From the NCBI GenBank assembly GCA_022822325.1, contig JAJEBW010000002.1, positions 1-34,954 of the forward strand: 34,954 nt of DNA. Reading direction: 5' to 3'. This document shows positions 8,252 through 18,456 of the stretch, piece by piece. The notes beneath the pieces are model-generated. The model saw nothing but the letters and a program-made list of their open reading frames with translations, did not search any database and was not told the DNA's origin. Positions within the stretch are counted from its first letter, which is position 1. Every line of letters starts with the position of its first letter. The DNA comes from Gemmatimonadota bacterium. GTDB lineage: Bacteria; Gemmatimonadota; Gemmatimonadetes; Longimicrobiales; Gaopeijiaceae. Position numbers and translations under genes: made by a program.

Positions 8252-9622
8252 GTGAGTCATGAACAGCCAGATCGCGAACGACGGGTGAGGGAGGGCGACA
8301 TACCCCTGTCGGGAGGTGGATTCGCCCGTTTCTACACGCCGCTCGCCGCCACGAGCCTGCTCCTGACCGCGACCAATCCGATTCTCGCCGCGGCGCTCGC
8401 CCGTTCCACCGATCCGGTGACCGCGCTGGCGGGATACCAGGTCGCCTTCGCCGTCTGCGGGGTTCTCTACGCCCCCCTTCTCGTCGTGCAGCAGGTTGCG
8501 GCGGCCCGGTTGCTGGCCGGTGGTTCCTTCTCGCCGGTGCGGCGCTTTGCCTGGGCGATGGGCGCGCTCCTCTCCCTTGTCGGAGCCCTGGTCGCCTACA
8601 CGACTGTCGGCGATCTGGTCTTTGCGCGGGTTGTGGGGGTGGGGCCGGAGGTGCTGCAGGAAGCGGTTCAGGCGATGCGCTTTCTCTGGCCGGTTCCCTT
8701 CCTGACGGCCGTGCGGGCCTCGCACCAGGGGAGACTGGTTGCCGGACACCGGACCGTTCCGATCGCCGGAGCCACCGGGGGGCGCACCGTCATCCTGGGG
8801 ATCGTCGCCTTCGGGTTGCTGGCGACCGGAGGGGGCGCGTGGCTCGGGGCCGCGGCCTTCACCGTGGGGATGGTGGTCGAGAGCGCCGTGGTGATGTTCG
8901 CGCGGACGCCGGGGCTGAAGCTGGAACACGACGATTCCCGCCTCGACCGCGAAAATGTGGCACGGTTTTCGGCGCCGCTGATGTTGAACGTGCTGCTCTG
9001 GTGGGCGACGCCGCTGATCATCAATGCCGTGCTGGCGCGCACCGCCAATCCGGCCCCGGCGCTCGCCGCCTTCGCGGTCGTGGAGGCCGTGGGGTGGTTC
9101 ATCGCCGCGCCGGTGGGCCAGATGCAACACGCGAGCATCGCGCTGGTGCGCTGTTCCGACACCCATCGCCGCGTCCGGGCCTGGGGCGGACTGGTTGCCT
9201 TCGCCACCACGGCGGCGCTTCTCCTGATTGCGATTCCCGCCCTGCGCGAACCGATCCTGAGCGTTCTCTTCGCGCTCGACGCCGATCTGGTTGCGGTGGC
9301 CGGACCCGCCCTTCCCCTCGCCGCCGCCTACCCGCTTCTCTACGGGATCCGCCAGTACTACCAGGGGCTCTTCGTGCGGTCGGGGAGGCCGGTTGTGGTC
9401 GGTGCGGGGGCCGTGCTGCGCGTGACCGGGATCATCGCGGCGGCGGTGATCGTGCCGAACGATCTGGTGGGCGGGGCGGCGCTGGGGGTGGGACTGGCGG
9501 TCTTCGGGCTGCTCGTGGAGGGGTTCTTCCTGGTTCGCCGCGCCCAGCGCAACGTCATGCCCGAACTGCGTGCGCACCGCGAGGCGGCGGTCAATCCGGA
9601 GGCGTTCGAGGGGGTGTCGTAG
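8252..9622 (+). CDS. MATE/ANKH-like multi-pass transporter
   Basis: The product of 456 residues from the GTG at 8252 is very hydrophobic, with about twelve membrane segments. The start was chosen for the GGCGGAAGG site seven bases upstream; the frame is open back to 8126 but that part has non-protein-like composition. The arrangement resembles the MOP flippase superfamily, and the opening FARFYTPLAATSLLLTATNPILAAALAR, taken in short pieces (PLAATSLLLTATNP, AALAR), is closest to ANKH (progressive ankylosis)-like proteins. These export small organic or inorganic anions or drugs. The substrate cannot be read from the sequence. It ends ten bases before the convergent VWA gene. Confidence 0.75.
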   Translation: MSHEQPDRERRVREGDIPLSGGGFARFYTPLAATSLLLTATNPILAAALARSTDPVTALAGYQVAFAVCGVLYAPLLVVQQVAAARLLAGGSFSPVRRFAWAMGALLSLVGALVAYTTVGDLVFARVVGVGPEVLQEAVQAMRFLWPVPFLTAVRASHQGRLVAGHRTVPIAGATGGRTVILGIVAFGLLATGGGAWLGAAAFTVGMVVESAVVMFARTPGLKLEHDDSRLDRENVARFSAPLMLNVLLWWATPLIINAVLARTANPAPALAAFAVVEAVGWFIAAPVGQMQHASIALVRCSDTHRRVRAWGGLVAFATTAALLLIAIPALREPILSVLFALDADLVAVAGPALPLAAAYPLLYGIRQYYQGLFVRSGRPVVVGAGAVLRVTGIIAAAVIVPNDLVGGAALGVGLAVFGLLVEGFFLVRRAQRNVMPELRAHREAAVNPEAFEGVS

Positions 9623-9632
9623 GGGGCTTCCC

Positions 9633-10913
9633 TCACCCCACCCGGCGCCGCTTCAGGAAGTCGTGCATGACGAACTGCCCCAGCGTCATCGGCGACACGA
9701 AGCAGGCCTTTCCCCGCGCGATCTGCGTGAGTTGGCGGACGAAGCGGACCAGATAGTCGTCGTCGGCCAGCATGAAGGTGTTGATCGGAATTCCGGACCG
9801 CCTGCAGGCCGCCGCTTCCTGGTAGGTGGCTCGCAGGATGCGCCGGTCCAGCCCCGCCGAGTTCCGGTAAAGGCGTCCCCCCGGCAGGGTGATCGCGCTC
9901 GGTTTCCCGTCGGTGATCATGATGATTTGGCGCATCTCCTGCTTCTGCGCGCGGAGCAACCGCCGCGACAGCCGCAACCCGTCGGCCGTGTTGGTGTGGA
10001 AGGGACCGACCTGGGCTGCGGCCAGGCGAGCGAGGGGAATCTCGCGGGCCCGGTCGCCGAAGGTCACCACCTGGAGCGAATCGCCGGGATAGTTCGTGCG
10101 AATGAGGTGATGCAGCGCAAGGGCGACCTTCTTGGCCGGAATGAAGCGATCTTCGCCGTAGAGCACCATCGAATGCGAAATGTCCAGCATGAGAACGGTC
10201 GCGCAGGTTGAACGATACTCGGACTGGTGAACCATCAGATCGCGGTAGTCGAGATCGATGGGAAAATCCGGCCCCTGCCGACCGATCGCATTTCGCAGCG
10301 TCTCGGAGATGTCAAGGTTGAGGGTGTCGCCGAACTCCCAGCGCCGGCTTCCCGCGTCGGCGTCCACGCCGGTTGCGGTCTTGAGGGTTTCGTGCCCGCC
10401 CGCGCTGGAGTGCCCGAAGGGATTCAGCAGATTCCGGAGCGCCCGGTAGCCGAGGAAGTCCAGTCCCCTCCGCGTCACCTGGAAGTGCACCTGGTTCGCC
10501 GCCTCGCGCGCTTCGTCCACCGATGCCCCGCCGGATCCGTCCCCCGTCCCCCCGCCCGATCCGCCGCTCTGAAGGGTGAGGTAGCCTTCCTCCACCATTT
10601 TCTCGACAAGCTGATCGAGCAAGTCGGCAATCTGACGGCGCACCTCGGGGTTGCCCGGATCCTCGGCCCGCAGCTCCTCCAGCATCTCGGGGGTAAGCTG
10701 ATCGGTATCGACGAGGGCCTGCAGGAGAGCGCGTTTCAGCGCATCGACCGACGAGGTGTCCTCCAGCCCCGACCAGCCCCAGTAGGGGTGAAAGTGCGGA
10801 CCTCCGGCGAATCCCCCATCCAGGAGGAACTCGGAGAGGTTCTCGATCAGGCTCTCGAGGTTGAGGGCGTCGAGGGGCCCTCCGCGGTAGCGTGTGTAGG
10901 TTGTAACGCGCAT
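9633..10913 (-). CDS. VWA-domain protein (MoxR-partner type)
   Basis: The 426-residue product has a long helical N-terminal half, a Gly/Ser-rich linker at about residues 117-131 (GGSGGGTGDGSGG), and a C-terminal von Willebrand factor A domain. The metal-ion-dependent adhesion site is intact: LDISHSM gives the DxSxS at residues 244-248, and MITDGKPS supplies the later acidic site. The ATG at 10913 starts the conserved MRVTTYTRYRGG; upstream sequence is low complexity. VWA proteins of this build usually partner a MoxR-type AAA ATPase to remodel or metallate a target. Such an ATPase is encoded on the same strand at 12362-13855, with mutY on the opposite strand between them. Confidence 0.88.
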   Translation of the reverse strand: MRVTTYTRYRGGPLDALNLESLIENLSEFLLDGGFAGGPHFHPYWGWSGLEDTSSVDALKRALLQALVDTDQLTPEMLEELRAEDPGNPEVRRQIADLLDQLVEKMVEEGYLTLQSGGSGGGTGDGSGGASVDEAREAANQVHFQVTRRGLDFLGYRALRNLLNPFGHSSAGGHETLKTATGVDADAGSRRWEFGDTLNLDISETLRNAIGRQGPDFPIDLDYRDLMVHQSEYRSTCATVLMLDISHSMVLYGEDRFIPAKKVALALHHLIRTNYPGDSLQVVTFGDRAREIPLARLAAAQVGPFHTNTADGLRLSRRLLRAQKQEMRQIIMITDGKPSAITLPGGRLYRNSAGLDRRILRATYQEAAACRRSGIPINTFMLADDDYLVRFVRQLTQIARGKACFVSPMTLGQFVMHDFLKRRRVG

Positions 10914-10957
10914 GGTGCAAGGAAGGATAGGGCGAAGCGCGGAGATGGGAAAGCGCG

Positions 10958-12247
10958 ATGCAGGCGAGCGGGTCGAAAACCGAATCCGGTCGAAATGACC
11001 TTGGCGATGCGAAGACGGTCGGGGAGTTTCGGGCCGCTCTGCTGGACTTCTTCGCTCGGCGCGGGCGGGATCTGCCGTGGCGCAGGGCGCGGAATCCATA
11101 TCGCGTGCTGGTCTCGGAGTTCATGCTGCAACAGACCCGGGTAGAGACGGTGCGGGAACGGTATGTGCGCTGGTTGCGACGGTTTCCGGGGTGGCGCGAG
11201 TTGGCGGCGGCATCCCGCGACGAGGTGCTTCTGGAGTGGAAGGGGATGGGGTACTACGCCAGGGCTCGCAATCTGCACCGCACGGCGCGGATCGTCTGTG
11301 AACGGCACGGGGGCGAGTTGCCGCCGGAGCCGAAGGCGCTGAAGGAGTTGCCCGGAGTGGGGGACTACACGGCGGGCGCGGTGGCGAGCATCGCCTTTGG
11401 CCGGGCGGTTCCCGCGGTGGACGGAAATGTGCGCCGCGTCCTCTGCCGTCTCCTCGATCTGCCCGATCCGTCGCCGCGAGAGCTGCGCGACCTGGCCGCC
11501 CGCCTCCTCCACCCCACCCGGCCCGGCCACCACAACGAAGCGATGATGGAGCTCGGCGCCACGGTTTGCACTCCCCGCACCCCCCGCTGCCCCACCTGCC
11601 CGGTGCGCTCCCATTGCGCCGCCCACCGCCTCGGCACGGTCCGGGAACGGCCGCTGCGGAAACCGCGCCGACCCCCGCGGCGGGTTGACTACGCGGCTGC
11701 CGTCGCCATCGACCGCGCGGGCAGGGTCCTCCTGGTTCGCCGCCCGGAAGGGGGATTGCTCGGCGGCATGTGGGAGTTTCCCACGGCGGAGCTGCCCTGC
11801 GACGTGGCCAATCGCCGGCCCAACCACGGTCTGGACCGGCGCGACCGTCCGGCGGACGCAACGGGCGATCCGAATTCCGGCAGCGAGCCCCTCCGGAGAG
11901 CCGCCGGGGCCAGCTCCAACCACAACATGCACCATGCGGCCGCGGCGCCAACCGTCGCCCTCGAGCGCCTCGCCAAGCTGGGCCTTCGCGGCGTCGCGAT
12001 CGTCGCCCTCGCCCCCGTCCGCCACGCCTTCACCCACCTCCGCGCCCGCTACCACCCCGTCGTCGTTTCGCTTCGGGACTCCGCAGCCACCGCCCCGCCC
12101 ATGGCCGACGCTCCGACCAATGGCGAAGATCCCGCAACGGCGCGCTGGGTGGAGCCCGCCCGGCTCGATGCCTTCGCCCTTCCCGTCGCCCAGCAGAAGA
12201 TCGCCGAACAACTGATCGCCGAACAACTGGGAGACATGCTGGAGTGA
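10958..12247 (+). CDS. mutY: A/G-specific adenine DNA glycosylase
   Basis: MutY removes adenine mispaired with 8-oxoguanine. The catalytic Glu is in EFMLQQTRVETV (E54), the helix-hairpin-helix is LPGVGDYTAGAVAS, and the catalytic Asp is D155 in VDGNVRRV. The 4Fe-4S motif is complete, with C204, C211, C214 and C220 spaced C-x6-C-x2-C-x5-C. The C-terminal NUDIX-like domain that reads 8-oxoG is present (GGMWEFP and later APVRHAFTHLRARYHPVV). At 429 residues it is long for the family. The excess is a low-complexity Asn/His/Arg/Ala-rich insertion at about residues 285-330 inside the NUDIX-like domain. It starts 44 bases from the divergent VWA gene. Confidence 0.95.
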   Translation: MQASGSKTESGRNDLGDAKTVGEFRAALLDFFARRGRDLPWRRARNPYRVLVSEFMLQQTRVETVRERYVRWLRRFPGWRELAAASRDEVLLEWKGMGYYARARNLHRTARIVCERHGGELPPEPKALKELPGVGDYTAGAVASIAFGRAVPAVDGNVRRVLCRLLDLPDPSPRELRDLAARLLHPTRPGHHNEAMMELGATVCTPRTPRCPTCPVRSHCAAHRLGTVRERPLRKPRRPPRRVDYAAAVAIDRAGRVLLVRRPEGGLLGGMWEFPTAELPCDVANRRPNHGLDRRDRPADATGDPNSGSEPLRRAAGASSNHNMHHAAAAPTVALERLAKLGLRGVAIVALAPVRHAFTHLRARYHPVVVSLRDSAATAPPMADAPTNGEDPATARWVEPARLDAFALPVAQQKIAEQLIAEQLGDMLE

Positions 12248-12361
12248 GGAACGCCGGTTGCGGCCCGTGATCGGTGCTGCCCGGTCCGTGATTTTGAAGT
12301 TGTCGGTCCGCGCGCCGCTTGAGAGAGGGCGGTGGGACGTTGCCTCGGGGGAGTGGATTCC

Positions 12362-13855
<1,494 letters not shown>

Positions 13856-14044
13856 GCGGGTAACTTAACACCGCTTCATCCGGGGCGATTCCGGCCAGCG
13901 ACGAATTCAGGCGACGATTCCATCCGAAGGGGCGCCCGGCCGCGTCGGGCGTTTCCGCAGATTGGCGGTGGCGTGCTGTCCTCCTTCGGGCGCGGGTCCG
14001 ATGTCGCCCCCCTGGCGCCGCAGCGAAATTCCACAGGAGCCCAC

Positions 14045-15760
14045 GTGTCCCGCCACCATTCCCGTCCCCCCGCCGGCTCTTCAGCCAAACGAATCTTTCC
14101 CGAACGCCATCAGCCGAAACCGGCGACCGCCGAGCGAATCCTGCGCGAAAGCCCCGACGCCGAAGCCGTTCCTTTGGATGTGGTCTTCGTGGGCGGAGGT
14201 CCCGCCGGTCTGGCCGGAGCGATCGAACTTGCGCGCCTGGTGGCCGAAGGCAACGAAGCGGGCGACGGGGTGGGCGAGCTGGAGATCGGGGTGCTGGAGA
14301 AGGCCGACGGGCTGGGGGACCACAACCTCTCCGGCGCGGTCGTCAATCCGCGAGCCTTCCGCGAGCTGTTTCCGGATCTGACGGCGGGAGCGGGTTCCGA
14401 AACGATGACCCGGGCGCTTCCTCTGCGGCGGCCGGTCGGGCGCGAGGCGGTCTATTTCCTGACCGAATGGGGAAGGGTGCGGCTGCCGACCCCGCCCACC
14501 ATGCGCAACCACGGCAACTACATCGCGTCGGTTTGCGAGATCGTGCGGTGGCTCGGACAACGCGCCGAAGAGGCCGGAGTGATGGTTCTGCCGGGCTTTC
14601 CCGCGGACGGCCTCCTGGTGCGGGGGGACGACGTGATCGGCGTGCGAACCACCCCGCGCGGCCTGGATCGCGACGGAAATCCGGGGGGCGCCTCCTGGAT
14701 GCCGCCGGTGGATGTGACCGCGCGCGTGACGGTTCTGGCCGAAGGGACGCGGGGGTCGCTCACGCAGGCGTGGCTCGACTGGCAGAAGATCGAATCCCCC
14801 AATCCACAGATCTATTCGCTGGGCGTCAAGGAGCTGTGGCGAGTTCCGCGGCCGCTCGACCGAATCATCCACACGATGGGCTGGCCGCTGCTGCGAGATG
14901 GATTCGGCGGCTCCTTCGCCTATCCCCTTGCGGAGGACCTGGTTGCGCTGGGACTGGTCGTCAGCCTCGACTACCGCAACACGCGCCTCGATGTCCACGG
15001 GCTGCTGCAGCGCACGAAGCATCACCCCCTCTTCCGCAGCATCCTGGAGGGCGGGGAAATGGTGGAATGGGGCGCCAGGACGATCCCCGAGGGCGGTCAT
15101 TTTTCGCTGCCGGAGCGGCGGCACGGCAACGGGATCTGCATTGTGGGCGATGCGGCCGGGTACGTCGATGTCGCGTCGCTGAAGGGAATTCACTACGCCA
15201 TGCACTCCGGAATCGTGGCCGCGCGGGCGATTCATGCGGCGTTGAAGGCGGACGATCTGTCCGCGACGGGTCTGGCGGAGTGCACCGAGGGGGTCGATCG
15301 GTCCTTCGTGGGCCGCGATCTGTACAGGAATCGCAACCTGCGGCTGGCCTTCAAGAGCGGGCTGGTGGCGGGGGGCGCGAAGGCTTCGCTGGCGATGGCG
15401 ACGGGCGGGCGGATCCCGGGCAGGAGGATTGCGACGCCGACCGATGCCGCCGAGCCAAAGGCGCCGGGAGCGCCGGTGAAGGCCGGGGGGCCGCTGGCGA
15501 TCTCGAAGGTGGACGCGGTCTTCAAGAGTGGAAACCGGACCCGCGACGATATCCCCTCGCACCTGGATGTGGGTGGCGAGGTGCCCCCCGAGGTGGCCGA
15601 GATGTACGTTCATCTGTGTCCGGCCGGGGTCTACGAGGCGGGCGCCGACGGACTGCGCGTGAATGCGCCCAACTGCGTGGACTGCAAGGCGACCGATGTG
15701 CTCGGGCCGAGGTGGTCGCCGCGGGAGGGCGGAAGCGGGCCCCGGTACCGGCGGATGTAG
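14045..15760 (+). CDS. Electron transfer flavoprotein-ubiquinone oxidoreductase
   Basis: ETF-QO passes electrons from acyl-CoA and amino-acid dehydrogenases, via ETF, to the quinone pool at the inner membrane. The GTG start is six bases after AGGAG. The FAD site is VVFVGGGPAGLAGAIELA (about residues 47-64), then the conserved GVLEKADGLGDHNLSGAVVNPRAF region, and the late GDAAGYVDVASLKGIHYAM segment that contacts FAD and quinone. The C-terminal ferredoxin-like part is CPAGVY...NCVDCKATD. Three cluster cysteines are visible (C525, C544, C547), but the fourth position, normally CxxCKxCD, is Thr550. Length (571) is normal. No etfA or etfB gene is adjacent. Confidence 0.92.
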   Translation: MSRHHSRPPAGSSAKRIFPERHQPKPATAERILRESPDAEAVPLDVVFVGGGPAGLAGAIELARLVAEGNEAGDGVGELEIGVLEKADGLGDHNLSGAVVNPRAFRELFPDLTAGAGSETMTRALPLRRPVGREAVYFLTEWGRVRLPTPPTMRNHGNYIASVCEIVRWLGQRAEEAGVMVLPGFPADGLLVRGDDVIGVRTTPRGLDRDGNPGGASWMPPVDVTARVTVLAEGTRGSLTQAWLDWQKIESPNPQIYSLGVKELWRVPRPLDRIIHTMGWPLLRDGFGGSFAYPLAEDLVALGLVVSLDYRNTRLDVHGLLQRTKHHPLFRSILEGGEMVEWGARTIPEGGHFSLPERRHGNGICIVGDAAGYVDVASLKGIHYAMHSGIVAARAIHAALKADDLSATGLAECTEGVDRSFVGRDLYRNRNLRLAFKSGLVAGGAKASLAMATGGRIPGRRIATPTDAAEPKAPGAPVKAGGPLAISKVDAVFKSGNRTRDDIPSHLDVGGEVPPEVAEMYVHLCPAGVYEAGADGLRVNAPNCVDCKATDVLGPRWSPREGGSGPRYRRM

Positions 15761-15912
15761 ATTTGTCGGCGCGTGCGGGAAGGTGGCCGAAGGACCGTCC
15801 CGAGTGCGGGGATGCGATGGTTTGCGCGAACCCGTGACCGGCGCGCAGGATTCGAGAGCTGGGGACGGGGGTCGGGAGCGGAAAACGGAGTTGGAAGGAC
15901 GGAGGGAAACAA

Positions 15913-16365
15913 ATGGCGGAAACAAATGGCGCAGATGGGGGAAGCGATCGCGGCAATGTGGCGCGGATTCCTCCGGGGGGGCCGATTTGCCTGACCGGGC
16001 GGATCGTGGTCGAGGTGGGGGGGCGGGGGATCGCCGAAACCGACGACGTGGCTCTCTGCCGGTGCGGACAGTCGGCCAACAAGCCCTTCTGCGACGGGTC
16101 GCACCGGGGCGCGGATTTCGCCGATCCGGGGGTGATTCAGGGCGGGAGACTGGTGCCGGGCCAGGGCGAATCCGCCAGCGACGAGGCCGTGACGATCATC
16201 TGCAAGACCGATGGTCCGCTCCTGGTGCGGGGCCCGCTCACGGTGGTCGCGGCCGACGGCGGAACCTCGCGGGGGATCAAGGGCGCGCTCTGCCGCTGCG
16301 GGGAATCGGCAATCAAGCCCTTCTGCGACGGGTCGCACCGGGCGGCGGGCTTTGCGGCGGAATGA
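15913..16365 (+). CDS. Double CDGSH-type iron-sulfur protein
   Basis: The 150-residue product starts at an ATG with GGAGGG ten bases upstream. It carries two copies of the CDGSH-type 2Fe-2S motif: CRCGQSANKPFCDGSH near residues 55-70 and CRCGESAIKPFCDGSH near residues 127-142, each with the C-x-C-x2-(S/T)-x3-P-x-C-D-G-S/T-H pattern and three Cys plus one His. The N-terminus has the divergent-fold start PICLTGRIVV. Bacterial tandem CDGSH proteins of about this size are soluble cluster carriers. It lies about 150 bases after ETF-QO on the same strand, which suits a shared redox role, though co-transcription is not proved. Confidence 0.9.
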   Translation: MAETNGADGGSDRGNVARIPPGGPICLTGRIVVEVGGRGIAETDDVALCRCGQSANKPFCDGSHRGADFADPGVIQGGRLVPGQGESASDEAVTIICKTDGPLLVRGPLTVVAADGGTSRGIKGALCRCGESAIKPFCDGSHRAAGFAAE

Positions 16366-16414
16366 GAGTCCGGCGAGCGAGACCGGATACGGAACCGAAG
16401 GCAGGGAGAACCGA

Positions 16415-17296
16415 ATGAAGACGAGTGGAACGATCAGGACCCGAATGGGAATGCAAGTCCTCCTGGCGGCCGGCGCGGCGCTGTCGGCGGTTGCCGCCTC
16501 GAACCCCGCCGACGATGCCGCGCGCAGAGGAATTCGGCCCCTTGCCGACACCCTGGCCTACACGCTCCCCTCGCCGCCGAGCGCGGTGTACGAGATCGCC
16601 AACTCCGTCGTTGTTGGCGTGAACACGCCGACCGGAGCAATGCAGGTGACCGGCGAAATCGCCATGACGCTGGATCTGGCCTTCGAGGGTGCGGCGAATG
16701 GCGTGCGCGTGACGGGATCGGTGTCCAGCTTCGACGGTTCGATGAGCAACCCCATGATGGGCAGGCAAACCGCGGGCCTGGACGCCGTCAGCGGGAGCCT
16801 CGACTTCGTGCTGAATCGTCGCGGAGAGAGCGAGGTCGCGGCGGTGCCGGCGGTTGCGGGAGGGATGGCGCAGTTCGCGCCCTTCGAGTCCATGGCGCAC
16901 TCCTTCTTCCCCCGCCTGCCCGATCAGGTGGTGGAGGCGGGCGGCATGTGGGTGGATACGGTGAGCTGGTCATCCGAAGACCCGACCTTGGACGCATCCT
17001 CGACGAGCGTATATCGCTACACTCTTGTGGGCGACACGGTGGTGGAGGGAAAGACGCTGGCGAAGATCGACGTGAATGGAGAGGTGACCTCGGAAGCCGA
17101 GACCAACCAGGGCGGCATGGCGATCACCCAGAGCATGGCGGGCTCGCTCAGCGGCGTCATCCTGTGGGACATGGAACGCGGAATCATGGCCGGGTCGGAG
17201 ATCGAGCAGACCGTTGAGGGAACGGCGGGGATGTCCGGGATGCCACCCACTCCGATGACCTTGACGGTCACCGAAACCGTCCGCCTTGCAGGCTGA
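16415..17296 (+). CDS. Secreted beta-rich protein of unknown function (paralog 2)
   Basis: This 293-residue protein starts at an ATG behind GGGAGAA. A signal-like stretch (VLLAAGAALSAVAAS) follows a short basic start. The mature part is homologous to the product of 1390-2232: shared features are FPRLPDQVVEAGGMWVDTVSW, YRYTLVGDTVVEGKTLAKI and GVILWDMERGIMAGSEIEQ. This copy has no final RE.IQ tail but ends TETVRLAG. It is expected to be exported. No catalytic motif is visible. It is flanked by CDGSH and quinone oxidoreductase genes, all on plus with short spacings, but the presence of a second copy 15 kb away beside unrelated genes argues against a redox-specific role. Confidence 0.8.
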   Translation: MKTSGTIRTRMGMQVLLAAGAALSAVAASNPADDAARRGIRPLADTLAYTLPSPPSAVYEIANSVVVGVNTPTGAMQVTGEIAMTLDLAFEGAANGVRVTGSVSSFDGSMSNPMMGRQTAGLDAVSGSLDFVLNRRGESEVAAVPAVAGGMAQFAPFESMAHSFFPRLPDQVVEAGGMWVDTVSWSSEDPTLDASSTSVYRYTLVGDTVVEGKTLAKIDVNGEVTSEAETNQGGMAITQSMAGSLSGVILWDMERGIMAGSEIEQTVEGTAGMSGMPPTPMTLTVTETVRLAG

Positions 17297-17305
17297 CCGA
17301 TTCCG

Positions 17306-18328
17306 ATGACCACAACCCAGGCCATCCGCATCCATGAACTCGGCGGGCCCGAAGTGCTTCGCTGGGAAGAAGTCCCCCTCTCCGAACCCGGGCCGGGCGA
17401 GGTGCTTGTGCGCCACGAGGCCGTCGGGCTGAACTATATCGACACCTATCACCGCAGCGGCCTCTATCCGGTGGCGTCGCTGCCCGCCGCAATCGGGATG
17501 GAAGCCGCGGGGGTGGTGGAGGCGGTGGGGCCGAGTCCGGGGGATGGGCCGGAGGGGGGCGGAGCGACCGGCGCCGACGGCGGACCGAACTTTGCGCCGG
17601 GCGACCGGGTGGCGTACGGAACGGTGATGGGGGGCTACAGCGAGCGACGGGTGATCGCCGCGGACCGGCTCGTGCGCATCCCCGACGGCGTGGCCAGCGA
17701 GACCGCCGCGGCCGCCATGCTCAAGGGAATGACCTCCTGGTACCTCTGCCGCCGTACCTGGCGGGTGGCCGCGGGCGAAACGGTGCTGGTGCACGCGGCG
17801 GCGGGCGGAGTCGGGACGATCCTGAGCCAGTGGTGCAAGGCGTTGGGCGCGACCGTCATCGGGACGGTGGGCAACGCGGCGAAGGGCGAGGTGGCGCGGG
17901 AACATGGCTGCGATCACATCATCCTCTACGGGGAAGAGGACTTCGTGGCGCGCGTGCGCGAGATCACCGCCGGCGAGGGCGTGCCGGTCGTCTTCGACGG
18001 GGTCGGAAGGGCCACCTTCGACGGTTCGCTCGAGTGCCTGGCCCGCTTCGGCATGATGATCACCTTCGGCAACGCCTCCGGCGCGGTCTCCCCCTTCAAC
18101 CTTCTGCGCCTTGGCGCCAAGTGTCTCTCGGTGGCGCGGCCCTCGCTGATGCCCTATGTCGAGCGGCGCGCCGATCTGGAGGAGGCCGCGAGCGAGCTCT
18201 TCGGGCATATTCGCGCGGGCGGCATCCGCCTGACGATCGGCCAACGCTTCCCCCTTGCGCGGGCCGCCGATGCCCACCGCGCCCTCGAGTCCCGCCAAAC
18301 GCAGGGTTGCACCGTCCTCCTACCCTGA
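17306..18328 (+). CDS. Quinone oxidoreductase, zinc-free MDR family
   Basis: The 340-residue product belongs to the QOR branch of the medium-chain dehydrogenase/reductase superfamily, which reduces quinones with NADPH. The start matches relatives (MTTTQAIRIHELGGPEVLRW), and the catalytic-domain motif GLNYIDTYHRSGLYP is typical. The nucleotide-binding Rossmann motif is HAAAGGVGTILSQWCKALGA, near residues 163-181. The zinc-ligand cysteines of alcohol dehydrogenases are absent. A Gly/Pro-rich insertion of about 18 residues (near 77-95) lengthens the catalytic domain. It starts ten bases after the previous stop without a strong Shine-Dalgarno site. Confidence 0.9.
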   Translation: MTTTQAIRIHELGGPEVLRWEEVPLSEPGPGEVLVRHEAVGLNYIDTYHRSGLYPVASLPAAIGMEAAGVVEAVGPSPGDGPEGGGATGADGGPNFAPGDRVAYGTVMGGYSERRVIAADRLVRIPDGVASETAAAAMLKGMTSWYLCRRTWRVAAGETVLVHAAAGGVGTILSQWCKALGATVIGTVGNAAKGEVAREHGCDHIILYGEEDFVARVREITAGEGVPVVFDGVGRATFDGSLECLARFGMMITFGNASGAVSPFNLLRLGAKCLSVARPSLMPYVERRADLEEAASELFGHIRAGGIRLTIGQRFPLARAADAHRALESRQTQGCTVLLP

Positions 18329-18336
18329 CCGCCGCC

Positions 18337-18456
18337 GCCCCGAAATCCCTCCCCAGGGTTCCTTCCCGCCAGTCCCCCCAGCCCCGAAATCCCTCCCCAA
18401 AGTTCGTTCCCGCCAGTCCCCCAACCCCCCCCAGCCCCCCACCACCATCTCCGGCC
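18337..18456. repeat. 44-bp direct repeat and C-rich tract upstream of the ALDH gene
   Basis: GCCCCGAAATCCCTCCCCA begins at 18337 and recurs at 18381, a 44-base period, each copy followed by a TTCCCGCCAGTCCCCC-like end. After 18411 the plus strand becomes runs of C (CCCCC, CCCCCCCC, CCCCCC), so the minus strand has four or more closely spaced G runs. There is no Shine-Dalgarno site between here and the ATG at 18457. Confidence 0.8.

Noticed and set aside
7250..9577. Long minus-strand frame across the Trm112 and transporter genes
   Set aside because: Composition is non-protein-like and it overlaps well-supported genes in other frames.
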